From Elioraea sp. Yellowstone (GTDB lineage: Bacteria > Pseudomonadota > Alphaproteobacteria > Acetobacterales > Acetobacteraceae): DNA of 42,272 bases. The notes under the pieces are model-generated. The model was not told where the DNA came from. It did not search any database and saw only the letters and a program-made list of their open reading frames with translations. The stretch is from positions 1-42,272 of the forward strand of contig NZ_VIKA01000014.1 of the NCBI RefSeq assembly GCF_006704265.1. Reading direction: 5' to 3'. The position numbers and the translations under genes were made by a program. Position 1 is the stretch's first letter. Each line of letters starts with the position of its first letter. This document shows positions 35,968-42,272 of this stretch, piece after piece.

Positions 35968-35998
35968 AACGGCCGGCGGACAGGGCCCGCCGGCCGTT
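35968..35998 (-). terminator. Hairpin terminator of the formate dehydrogenase operon
   Basis: A perfect 12-bp stem, AACGGCCGGCGG (35968-35979) and its complement (35987-35998), with a 7-nt loop. It lies 21 bp beyond the fdhC stop on the minus strand. The sequence after it on that strand is GTTGTGTTG, moderately T-rich, so it may terminate partially before mobB. Confidence 0.7.
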
Positions 35999-36018
35999 CC
36001 TCCCGGCGCCTGCGCGGA

Positions 36019-37050
36019 TCAGTCGGCGCCGGCGCTGCGGGCCCCCGGCGGCGCCGCGGCGGCGCGCCCGCCGCTCATCATCTCGTCCACCCACAGGCTG
36101 TGGTGCTCCTTCGCCCAGTTGAGATCGACCCGGCCCGTGCCCATGGCGGCGAAGGCGCCCTCCATGCCGAGCGAGCCGATATAGATATGGGCGAGGATGA
36201 TCGCGATCATCACCAGCGCGATGATGCCGTGCAACTGGATGGCAAGCTGCATGCCGGCGATGTCGGTGGCCCAGAACTGGAACGGGAACATCATGATGTA
36301 GCCGGTGACCGCGATCGCGGCACCGCCCAGCACCACCGACCAGAAGATCAGCTTCTGTCCCGCGTTGAACTTGCGCGCCGGCGGATGGCCATGGCCGATC
36401 AGCCCGCCGCCCTCGGCGAACCAGCGCGCATCGGTCGCGGAGGGCAGGTTGTCCTTGATCCAGAGCACCAGCATCAGCGCGACGCCGAGGGTGAAGGGGA
36501 AGGACAGGTAGTTGTGCGCGACCTTGGCGAGCTCCGACCACGCGGTGAAGGCGTCGGGCCCGATCAGCGGCAGCAGCAGCTCGCGCCCGAAGGTGATGTT
36601 GAGCCCGGTGATGCCGAGCACGATGAAGGTCGAGGCGGTGAGCCAGTGCGCGAAGCGCTCGACCCCGTTGAAGCGCTGGATGGTGCGCCCCGAGGGGCCG
36701 GCCTCGATGCGGATCGTGCCGCGCACCAGGTAGAAGATCGCCAGCACCGCCAGCATCCCGAGGATGGCGATGCCGCCGATCCACTTCATGGTGGAGCGCC
36801 AGAAGTCCTGGAAGTCGCGGCCTGCGGGCTGGATCAGCGTGGCCGCGCGCCGATCGGGGATGGTGACGCGGCCTTGCACGTTGCCCTGGAGGTAGTTGAA
36901 CAGCATCTGTTCGGTTGCCGCCGGCGGCGCGGCGGGCTGCTGCTGTGCGGCCGCCTCCGGCGCAGTCGCCGTCGCGGCCGCGAGACCGATCCCGACCCCC
37001 AGCACCAGCGCGACGAGGGCCGTGCGCAGCCGGGTCCTGATGCCCATCAT
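36019..37050 (-). CDS. fdhC: Formate dehydrogenase gamma subunit (cytochrome b)
   Basis: 343 residues. The membrane haem b subunit that takes electrons from the Fe-S subunit and reduces quinone. An N-terminal signal-like helix (residues 10-25, then APEAAAQQ) and a periplasmic stretch to about 86 precede four core helices (about 90-109, 139-157, 182-197, 232-253) and a fifth near 270-292. Candidate haem ligands are His135, His179, His274 and His288. This is longer than E. coli FdnI and resembles the FdhC type with an N-terminal extension. GGGAGGA lies 8 bases before the ATG. Confidence 0.94.
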   Translation of the reverse strand: MMGIRTRLRTALVALVLGVGIGLAAATATAPEAAAQQQPAAPPAATEQMLFNYLQGNVQGRVTIPDRRAATLIQPAGRDFQDFWRSTMKWIGGIAILGMLAVLAIFYLVRGTIRIEAGPSGRTIQRFNGVERFAHWLTASTFIVLGITGLNITFGRELLLPLIGPDAFTAWSELAKVAHNYLSFPFTLGVALMLVLWIKDNLPSATDARWFAEGGGLIGHGHPPARKFNAGQKLIFWSVVLGGAAIAVTGYIMMFPFQFWATDIAGMQLAIQLHGIIALVMIAIILAHIYIGSLGMEGAFAAMGTGRVDLNWAKEHHSLWVDEMMSGGRAAAAPPGARSAGAD

Positions 37051-37059
37051 CCGGTGTCC

Positions 37060-37102
37060 TCCCGCGGGAAGAATGCCGGCGGCGGGGGGACGCCCCGCCG
37101 CC
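37060..37102 (-). promoter_or_regulatory. Intercistronic hairpins between fdhB and fdhC
   Basis: A perfect 10-bp GC stem, GGCGGCGGGG (37078-37087) with CCCCGCCGCC (37093-37102) and a 5-nt loop, occupies the 70-bp gap. On the mRNA it is followed by the palindrome TCCCGCGGGA (37060-37069), which includes part of the fdhC ribosome binding site. They could adjust fdhC translation or mRNA stability; no T-run follows, so a terminator is less likely. Confidence 0.5.
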
Positions 37103-37120
37103 CTCGCTCCGGCCCGGGCC

Positions 37121-37717
37121 TCAGCCCGCGACCATGTCCTTGTAGGCCGTGCGCCAGCCCCACGCGCCCGAACCGTAGCCGCGCGTGGTCACGCGCTCGG
37201 CGTAGATCTGGGCGATGATGTCGCCGTCGCCGGCGAGCAGGGCCTTGGTCGAGCACATCTCGGCGCAGAGCGGCAGCTTGCCCTCGGCGAGGCGGTTCGA
37301 GCCGTACTTCGCATATTCGGCAGGCGTGCTGTCGGCTTCCGGACCGCCGGCGCAGTAGGTGCACTTGTCCATCTTGCCGCGGCTGCCGAAGTTGCCGAGC
37401 CGCGGATACTGCGGCGCCCCGAACGGGCAGGCGTAGAAGCAGTAGCCGCAGCCGATGCACAGATCCTTGGAGTGCAGCACCACCCCGTCGGCCGTGGTGT
37501 AGAAGCAGTCGACCGGGCAGACCGCCGCGCAAGGCGCGTCGGTGCAGTGCATGCACGCCATCGAGATCGAGCGCTCGCCCGGCTTGCCGTCGTTGATCGT
37601 GACGACGCGCCGGCGGTTGATGCCCCAGGGCACCTCGTGCTCGTTCTTGCACGCCGTGACGCAGGCATTGCACTCGATGCAACGGTCCGCGTCGCAGAGG
37701 AACTTCATGCGGGCCAT
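37121..37717 (-). CDS. fdhB: Formate dehydrogenase beta subunit, four [4Fe-4S]
   Basis: 198 residues. Carries electrons from FdhA to FdhC. Sixteen cluster cysteines are visible in four groups: Cys13/16/19/23; Cys55/58/63/67; Cys87/90/93/97; and Cys119/122 with Cys151/155. Unlike E. coli FdnH it has no C-terminal transmembrane helix, so it is held to the membrane by FdhC alone. No signal peptide: it is expected to be exported with FdhA by the TAT system as a complex. GGGAGGAGAG precedes the ATG; 23 bp separate it from fdhA. Confidence 0.95.
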   Translation of the reverse strand: MARMKFLCDADRCIECNACVTACKNEHEVPWGINRRRVVTINDGKPGERSISMACMHCTDAPCAAVCPVDCFYTTADGVVLHSKDLCIGCGYCFYACPFGAPQYPRLGNFGSRGKMDKCTYCAGGPEADSTPAEYAKYGSNRLAEGKLPLCAEMCSTKALLAGDGDIIAQIYAERVTTRGYGSGAWGWRTAYKDMVAG

Positions 37718-37740
37718 GATGCTCTCTCCTCCCTAGCCCT

Positions 37741-40677
37741 TCACGCCGCCCGCACCTGGCAGAGCGTGCATTTGGCCTCCTGCATCGAGGTGACCGGGTC
37801 GTAGCCGTAGGTCGTGACCGTGTTCACGCTCTCGCCGAGCACGATCGGGTCGGTGCCCGGCGGATACTTGCCGCGCTGATCCTCCTGCATGAAGTGGCCG
37901 GCGAAGTGGAACGGCATCCACACCACGCCGCGGCCGACGCGTTCGGTGACCAGCGCCTTGACGCGGATGAACCGGTCGCGCGGCATCTCCGGCCCCTGCA
38001 CCAGCACCCAGGCGCCGTCGACGATGTTGCGCTCCGCCGCGTCCGCCGGATTGATCTCGATGAAGCTCTCCTGCTGGAGCTCGGCGAGCCACTTGTTCGA
38101 GCGCGTCTCCTCGCCGCCGCCCTCGTACTCGACCAGGCGGCCGGAGCTGATCACCAGGGGGAAGTCGCGCGCGATGTTGCGCTCGACCGCCTGCTTCTGG
38201 ACCGTGTGGCCGATGTTCGGCACGCGGTGGGCGACGAAGTTGTCGCGGGTCGGATACTTCGCCACCAGATCGGGCCGCGGCGTGTAGATCGGCTCGCGGT
38301 GCACCGGGATCGGATCGGGCAGGTTCCAGGCATTCGCCCGCGCCTTGCCGTTGCCGAACGGGATGCAGCCGTGCTCGAGCGCGACCCGCTGGATGCCGCC
38401 CGAGAGGTCGGTCGCCCAGGAGACCGTATCGGGGTTGTTGCCGCCGATGCGCAGGATCGTCTCCAGCTCGGCCTGGGTGAGATCCTTGTCCCAGCCGAGT
38501 CTCTTCAGCACGCCGTAGGTGAACTGCGGATAGCCGTCCTGGATCTCCGAGCCCTTGGAGTAGCTGCCCTCGGCGAGCAGGGTCTGGCCGTTGTGCTCGA
38601 CGCCGAAGCGCGCGCGGAACGTGCCGCCGCCATCCTTGACGTGCAGATTGGTGTTGTAGAGCTGGTGCGTGCCCGGATGGCGGTACTCGGGCTTGCCCCA
38701 GCAGGGCCAGGGCAGCCCGTAGTAGTCGCCGCGCACCTCCTCGGGCGCGTCCGGCCCGGCGCGCAGCGTCACCAGGTCGAAGTGCTTCTGGTGGCGCATA
38801 TGCGCCTTCAGCCGCTCGGGCGACTGGCCGCAATAGCCGGTCGACCAGCCGCCGGCGTTGATCTCGCGCAGGACGCTCTCGGCCACCGGCTCCTTGCCCT
38901 TCACCTCGATGTTCTTGAACATCTCGGAGGCGAAGCCGAGCTTCTCGGCGAGCCGGTAGAGCACCTCGTAGTCGTTCCTGCTCTCGAAGATCGGCTTGAC
39001 GATCTGTTCGCCCCACTGCAGCGAACGGTTCGAGGCGGTGCGGCTGCCGGAGCACTCGAACTGCGTGCAGATCGGCAGCAGGTAGGTGCCCTCGCGCCGT
39101 TCGGCCAGCACCGCGAAGGTGGTGGGATGCGGATCGGCGACCACCAGAAGGTCGAGCTTGGCGAGCGCCTTGGCCGCCTCCGGCATGCGGGTGACCGTGT
39201 TGCCGCCGTGGCCGAACACCACCATGCCGCGCAGGTTCGGCTGGTCGCGCAGCTCGCCCTCGGGCAGCAGCGTGGCGTCGAGATAGCGGGTCGAGGTGAT
39301 GCCCGCCGTCTCCATCAGCTTCTTGCGCGCCGCCTCGTCCGCGCCGGCCTTGCCGAAGCGGTCACGCAGATACTCGTACGAGACGTTCCAGACCCGGCCC
39401 CAGTGCCGCCAGGCGCCCTCGTCGAGCCCGTAGTAGAGCGGCAGCGTGGTGTTGTCGACGCCGAGATCGGTGGCACCCTGCACGTTGCAGTGGCCGCGGA
39501 AGATGTTCGCCCCGGTGCCGGGCGCGCCCACGTTGCCGGTGGCGAGCAGCAGGATGCAGGCGGCGCGCACGTTCGCCGTGCCGACCGTCTTCTGCGTCAT
39601 GCCCATGCACCAGACGAGCGTGGCCGGCTTCTGCTTGGCGAACATCTCCGCCACCTTGCGGAGCTGCGCGCCCGGCACGCCGGTGACGCGCTCTACCTCG
39701 TCCGGGGTCCACTTCGCGACTTCCTTGCGGACGTCGTCCATGCCGTACACCCGCTGGCGGATGAACTCCTTGTCCTCCCAGCCGTTCTCGAAGATGTGCC
39801 AGAGGATGCCCCAGAGGGTCGGGATGTCGGTGCCGGGGCGGATGCGCACATACTCGGTCGCGTGCGCGGCCGTGCGGGTGAAGCGCGGCTCGATCACGAC
39901 GAAGTTGGCGCGGTTCTTCTCCTTGCCCTGCAGCAGGTGCTGCAGGCTGACCGGGTGCGCCTCGGCGGGGTTGCCGCCCATGATGACGATGGTCTTGGAG
40001 TTGCGGATGTCGTTGTAGGAGTTGGTCTGCGCGCCGTAGCCCCAGGTGTTGGCCACCCCCGCCACCGTGGTCGAGTGGCAGATGCGCGCCTGGTGGTCGA
40101 CGTTGTTGGTGCCCCAGAACGCCGCGAACTTGCGGAACAGGTAGGCGCCCTCGTTCGAGAACTTGGCCGAGCCGAGGAAGAAGATCCCGTCCGGCCCCGC
40201 CTCCTCGCGGATCTTCAGCATGCGGTCGCCGATCTCGTTGATCGCCTGATCCCACGAGATCCGTTGCCACTGCCCGCCGGCCAGCTTCATCGGGTACTTC
40301 AGCCGGCGGTCGCCATGCACGAGTTCGCGCACCGATGCGCCCTTGGCGCAGTGCGTGCCCCGGTTGATCGGGCTGTCCCAGGCCGGCTCCTGGCCGACCC
40401 AGACGCCGTTCTGCACCTCGGCGACCACCGTGCAGCCGACCGAGCAATGCGTGCAGATGTTCCTGCGCACCTCCACCGGCACGCCGGGCTGCATCGGCCC
40501 GGCCTCGGCGCGCTTCACCGTGCCGGCCGCGAGCCCGGCGACCGCGGCGAGCCCGCCCGCGGCGACGCCGGAGCGGCGCAGGAAGGCGCGCCGGTCGAGC
40601 GCGCCGGCGGAGAAGGATGCGAAGGCCTGGGCGAGACCGCCGCGGGCCCGGCTTGCGTCACTGCGCTTGATCAGCAT
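37741..40677 (-). CDS. fdhA: Formate dehydrogenase alpha subunit (Mo/W-bis-MGD, cysteine type)
   Basis: 978 residues; oxidises formate to CO2 in the periplasm. The TAT signal contains LDRRAFLRRSG (Arg29-Arg30) and a hydrophobic stretch to about 55. The [4Fe-4S] ligands are Cys75, Cys78, Cys82 and Cys110. The metal ligand is Cys200 in QARICHST, encoded by TGC, so this is not a selenoprotein; the neighbouring His201 is the expected catalytic histidine. WGYGAQTNSYNDIRNS, MGGNPAEAHPVS and the C-terminal MopB domain ending in TTYGYDPVTSMQEAKCTLC follow. AGGGAGGAAG precedes the ATG. It depends on TorD, FdhD and the Mob/Moe proteins encoded nearby. Confidence 0.97.
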   Translation of the reverse strand: MLIKRSDASRARGGLAQAFASFSAGALDRRAFLRRSGVAAGGLAAVAGLAAGTVKRAEAGPMQPGVPVEVRRNICTHCSVGCTVVAEVQNGVWVGQEPAWDSPINRGTHCAKGASVRELVHGDRRLKYPMKLAGGQWQRISWDQAINEIGDRMLKIREEAGPDGIFFLGSAKFSNEGAYLFRKFAAFWGTNNVDHQARICHSTTVAGVANTWGYGAQTNSYNDIRNSKTIVIMGGNPAEAHPVSLQHLLQGKEKNRANFVVIEPRFTRTAAHATEYVRIRPGTDIPTLWGILWHIFENGWEDKEFIRQRVYGMDDVRKEVAKWTPDEVERVTGVPGAQLRKVAEMFAKQKPATLVWCMGMTQKTVGTANVRAACILLLATGNVGAPGTGANIFRGHCNVQGATDLGVDNTTLPLYYGLDEGAWRHWGRVWNVSYEYLRDRFGKAGADEAARKKLMETAGITSTRYLDATLLPEGELRDQPNLRGMVVFGHGGNTVTRMPEAAKALAKLDLLVVADPHPTTFAVLAERREGTYLLPICTQFECSGSRTASNRSLQWGEQIVKPIFESRNDYEVLYRLAEKLGFASEMFKNIEVKGKEPVAESVLREINAGGWSTGYCGQSPERLKAHMRHQKHFDLVTLRAGPDAPEEVRGDYYGLPWPCWGKPEYRHPGTHQLYNTNLHVKDGGGTFRARFGVEHNGQTLLAEGSYSKGSEIQDGYPQFTYGVLKRLGWDKDLTQAELETILRIGGNNPDTVSWATDLSGGIQRVALEHGCIPFGNGKARANAWNLPDPIPVHREPIYTPRPDLVAKYPTRDNFVAHRVPNIGHTVQKQAVERNIARDFPLVISSGRLVEYEGGGEETRSNKWLAELQQESFIEINPADAAERNIVDGAWVLVQGPEMPRDRFIRVKALVTERVGRGVVWMPFHFAGHFMQEDQRGKYPPGTDPIVLGESVNTVTTYGYDPVTSMQEAKCTLCQVRAA

Positions 40678-40701
40678 CGGACTTCCTCCCTGTCTCCCGC
40701 C

Positions 40702-40908
40702 TCAGCGCTCGTAGCGGTTGGTGCGATAGAAGGCCTGCACATGCGCCGAGTTCGCCTGGTAGCGGGCCTTGCGGGCCTCCTCCCGGCTCTCGCGCGCGGC
40801 TGCGCCCGTCGCCCCGGCGATCGGCAGCGTCGCCGCCGCGGCGCCGGCGGCGCCGAGCGTGCGCAGGAAGCGCCGGCGTGCCCCGGCCTCGTTCGTCTGC
40901 TTCGTCAT
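40702..40908 (-). CDS. Formate dehydrogenase region TAT-signal protein
   Basis: 68 residues. The N-terminus ARRRFLRTLGAAGAAAATLPIAG is a twin-arginine signal (Arg11-13), followed by a short charged segment REEARKARYQANSAHVQAFYRTNRYER. This matches the small 'formate dehydrogenase region TAT target' family that almost always precedes the catalytic subunit gene. Its exact role is not established; stabilising or delivering the enzyme at export is a common suggestion. AAGGGAGCG precedes the ATG. It sits 24 bp before fdhA in the same operon. Confidence 0.92.
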   Translation of the reverse strand: MTKQTNEAGARRRFLRTLGAAGAAAATLPIAGATGAAARESREEARKARYQANSAHVQAFYRTNRYER

Positions 40909-40948
40909 TCCCGTCGCTCCCTTTCCAACCCTCCGTCACGCGCCGGCC

Positions 40949-41560
40949 TTACGCCGGCAGCGCGAAGGCCTCCGTTTCGATCGCGATGAACGCGCGCCCC
41001 AGCCGGCCGACCGCGCGGTAGAACCGCGCCGCCCGGGCCTCCTCGAGGTCACCGAAGAACCGTTCCGCCCACGGGCCGATATGGCGCTCGAAGAAACGCC
41101 GGTCCTGGCCGGGCGCGCCGTCGCCGAGGCTGCCCTCGATCAGCCCCGCCATCACCTCGCAGAGCATCGCGATGTGGTCCTCGGGTTCGGCGACGCCTTC
41201 GGCGCGGGTGATCCCGAGCGCAGCCAGGTCGCCGCGCAGCTTGGCGAGCGGCCGCTCGTGCAGGAACCCGGTCAGGTAGTAGCTGGCATAGGGCAGGAGC
41301 TCGCCGCGGCCGAGGCCGATGAAGAGGTCGTGGAACTCGCGTTCCACCGTCTCCGCTCGCGCCTCGCGCGCCGCCGCCGCGAGCGCGTCGAGCGCTTCGC
41401 CGAGACGCGTCCCGTCCCCGCCGAGCGCGCCAATCCGGCCGAGCAGCCCGGCATCCGCCGGGCGCGCGAGCAGCAGGCCGAGCAGCGCGTAGACGCGCGC
41501 ACGGCCCACTTCGGTCTCGCGATCCAGACCAGACGCCGCAGGATGGATCCCGACGTCCAC
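40949..41560 (-). CDS. TorD/DmsD family molybdoenzyme chaperone
   Basis: 203 residues, all-helical. It is expected to bind the TAT signal of FdhA and hold it until the cofactor is loaded. Family landmarks: REFHDLFIGLGRGELLPYASYYLTGFLHERPLAKLR and EPEDHIAMLCEVMAGL, with a C-terminal helix pair. The start is a GTG at 41560 without a strong ribosome binding site; no ATG is available nearby. It lies 40 bp before the TAT-signal gene, in one operon with fdhABC. Confidence 0.92.
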   Translation of the reverse strand: MDVGIHPAASGLDRETEVGRARVYALLGLLLARPADAGLLGRIGALGGDGTRLGEALDALAAAAREARAETVEREFHDLFIGLGRGELLPYASYYLTGFLHERPLAKLRGDLAALGITRAEGVAEPEDHIAMLCEVMAGLIEGSLGDGAPGQDRRFFERHIGPWAERFFGDLEEARAARFYRAVGRLGRAFIAIETEAFALPA

Positions 41561-41583
41561 CGTTCCCGAACGCTCCGTCCGTC

Positions 41584-41606
41584 GTGTCCGTCCGCTTTCC
41601 GGACAC
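41584..41606 (-). promoter_or_regulatory. Hairpin in the torD leader
   Basis: GTGTCCG (41584-41590) pairs with CGGACAC (41600-41606); a shorter overlapping stem GTCCG/CGGAC uses 41590-41604. It lies 24-46 nt before the GTG and downstream of the promoter-like elements at 41622-41650, so it would be in the 5' leader. It may alternatively be an operator. Confidence 0.4.
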
Positions 41607-41621
41607 CCGTCTTGCCGCCAA

Positions 41622-41650
41622 CTCTATGACAGGATCTCGGGCCTTTCCAA
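41622..41650 (-). promoter_or_regulatory. Candidate promoter of the torD-fdhABC operon
   Basis: Minus strand: TTGGAA (41650-41645), 17-bp spacer, ATAGAG (41627-41622). It lies in the 129-bp gap between the DUF3306 gene and torD, giving a leader of about 55 nt. The elements are weak matches. Confidence 0.3.
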
Positions 41651-41689
41651 GCACATTGGCGTTGGGTCGCGGGCGGATGGGGAAGGGTA

Positions 41690-42272
41690 TCAGACCGGCA
41701 TGGCGCCGCCGTGGCGCGGACGGGAAGGCGGCGGCGGCGCCTGCTCCTCCGTCGCGGTTGCGGCCCGCGGGTCGGCAGCGGCCGGCGCGGCAGCCGCTGG
41801 GAGTTCCGCAGGTGCCGATGCCACGGCCTGGCCGTCGGCAAGCCGGCCCGGCTCCGATTCGTCCGATTCGGACTCGGGCGCGCCCGCCGCCGCCCGCTCC
41901 GCCGCAGCCGGACGCGGTGCGGGCGAGAACAGCCTCTCCGCGAGCGCACGGATCTCCGGCCCCTCGCCGATCCCGTCCACGAAGTCGGGCACGCCGCCGG
42001 GCGTGTTCCAGTCCCAGCCGTAGTCCACCGGACCGATGAAGTCGCGGATCGCCGGATCGAGCGACCAGACGCGCCTGAGCGCGGCGTTGCGCAGGCCGAC
42101 CGGCACGCCCTTGCGCAGGAAGGCGGTGATGTCGCTCTCCGCCGTGAGGTCCTCGATGCGCGGCAGGGCGCTGAGGTCCACCGCCTCCTCGGCTGCGGCC
42201 GCCGCGCCTTCCGGCGGCGGCAAGGGGGTCTCGGCCGGCGGCGCCTCGGCAGGCGGCTCGGCCGGCGCCGCG
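41690..42272 (-). CDS. DUF3306 domain protein, N-terminus outside the window
   Basis: The frame is open to the last base, so the true start lies beyond 42272; about 193 residues are visible. An Ala/Pro/Glu-rich stretch comes first, then the DUF3306 core: LPRIEDLTAESDITAFLRKGVP, LRNAALRRVWSLDPAIRDFIGP and YGWDWNTPGGVPDF. After this comes a low-complexity Ala/Ser/Glu/Pro tail of about 90 residues ending HGGAMPV. DUF3306 proteins are found in formate dehydrogenase loci, often beside a DUF3305 gene, and are thought to be accessory; the mechanism is unknown. The TTG at 42223 is not taken as the start because the same composition continues upstream. Confidence 0.88.
   Translation of the reverse strand, partial: AAPAEPPAEAPPAETPLPPPEGAAAAAEEAVDLSALPRIEDLTAESDITAFLRKGVPVGLRNAALRRVWSLDPAIRDFIGPVDYGWDWNTPGGVPDFVDGIGEGPEIRALAERLFSPAPRPAAAERAAAGAPESESDESEPGRLADGQAVASAPAELPAAAAPAAADPRAATATEEQAPPPPSRPRHGGAMPV

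Noticed and set aside
35434-36018. Molybdenum-cofactor riboswitch upstream of mobB/moeA
   Set aside because: The gap between fdhC and mobB is only about 60 bp and is filled by a simple 12-bp hairpin, too small for the known multi-helix riboswitch.
40078-40080. Possible selenocysteine codon in the formate dehydrogenase
   Set aside because: The codon at the metal-ligand position is TGC (Cys), so no recoding is needed.
37894-40989. Long open frame (1031 codons) antisense to fdhA
   Set aside because: Same codon-bias shadow effect; no recognisable domain, while the opposite strand encodes a complete formate dehydrogenase.

Overview
This is a very GC-rich chromosomal window, densely coding on both strands, with the gene set and order of an alphaproteobacterium. 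The best fit is Rhodospirillales/Acetobacteraceae. The signs are: the neighbourhood gpmI - ctpA - divergent polysaccharide deacetylase - rppH beside a lone F1 ATP synthase operon atpHAGDC (F0 genes elsewhere); an endonuclease-type MutL; a COQ9/TetR-fold protein; and a non-seleno membrane formate dehydrogenase with DUF3306 and TorD partners. No rRNA, tRNA, CRISPR array, insertion sequence or prophage was seen, and no gap between genes exceeds about 300 bases.

Layout. 1-7.1 kb (+): the end of a subtilase, phosphoglycerate mutase GpmI, an orphan peptide-type solute-binding protein (SBP), the C-terminal processing protease CtpA, a YibQ-like deacetylase and RppH. 7.2-8.6 kb: a carboxymuconolactone-decarboxylase-like protein (+) facing a ferritin-like di-iron protein (-). 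8.8-13.9 kb (-): atpHAGDC. 14.1-20.6 kb (+): pgi, mutL, a D-aminopeptidase and a second orphan SBP paralogous to the first, ending at a perfect 28-bp palindrome. 20.7-23.7 kb (-): a MATE exporter, a COQ9/TetR-fold protein, a DUF6152 exported protein and a DUF6644-like membrane protein. 23.8-28.2 kb (+): a complete spermidine/putrescine-type ABC importer whose last gene is an RraA-family protein with an altered active site. 28.3-31.0 kb (+): a second-type FtsH and a xylose-isomerase-like TIM barrel. 31.0-32.4 kb (-): SufE and a short-chain dehydrogenase.

32.4-42.3 kb is a formate dehydrogenase island. On the minus strand lie DUF3306 (cut by the window end), the chaperone TorD, a 68-residue TAT-signal protein, the three subunits FdhA/B/C, a terminator, then MobB and MoeA. 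Converging on them from the plus strand are FdhD, MobA and an unlisted 41-residue membrane protein. Together they make molybdopterin guanine dinucleotide (MobA/MobB/MoeA), sulfurate it (FdhD), load and export the catalytic subunit (TorD, TAT signal), and pass formate electrons through the Fe-S subunit to a haem b subunit and the quinone pool.

Most of the window is ordinary housekeeping. The less ordinary items are the 41-residue protein and a promoter layout it appears to share with fdhD, promoters predicted to give leaderless mRNAs at gpmI, pgi, sufE and fdhD, the SBP sitting where EnvC is expected, the D-aminopeptidase/SBP pair, and the RraA-like protein lacking its catalytic arginine. I did not find a clear candidate for a wholly new multi-gene system.
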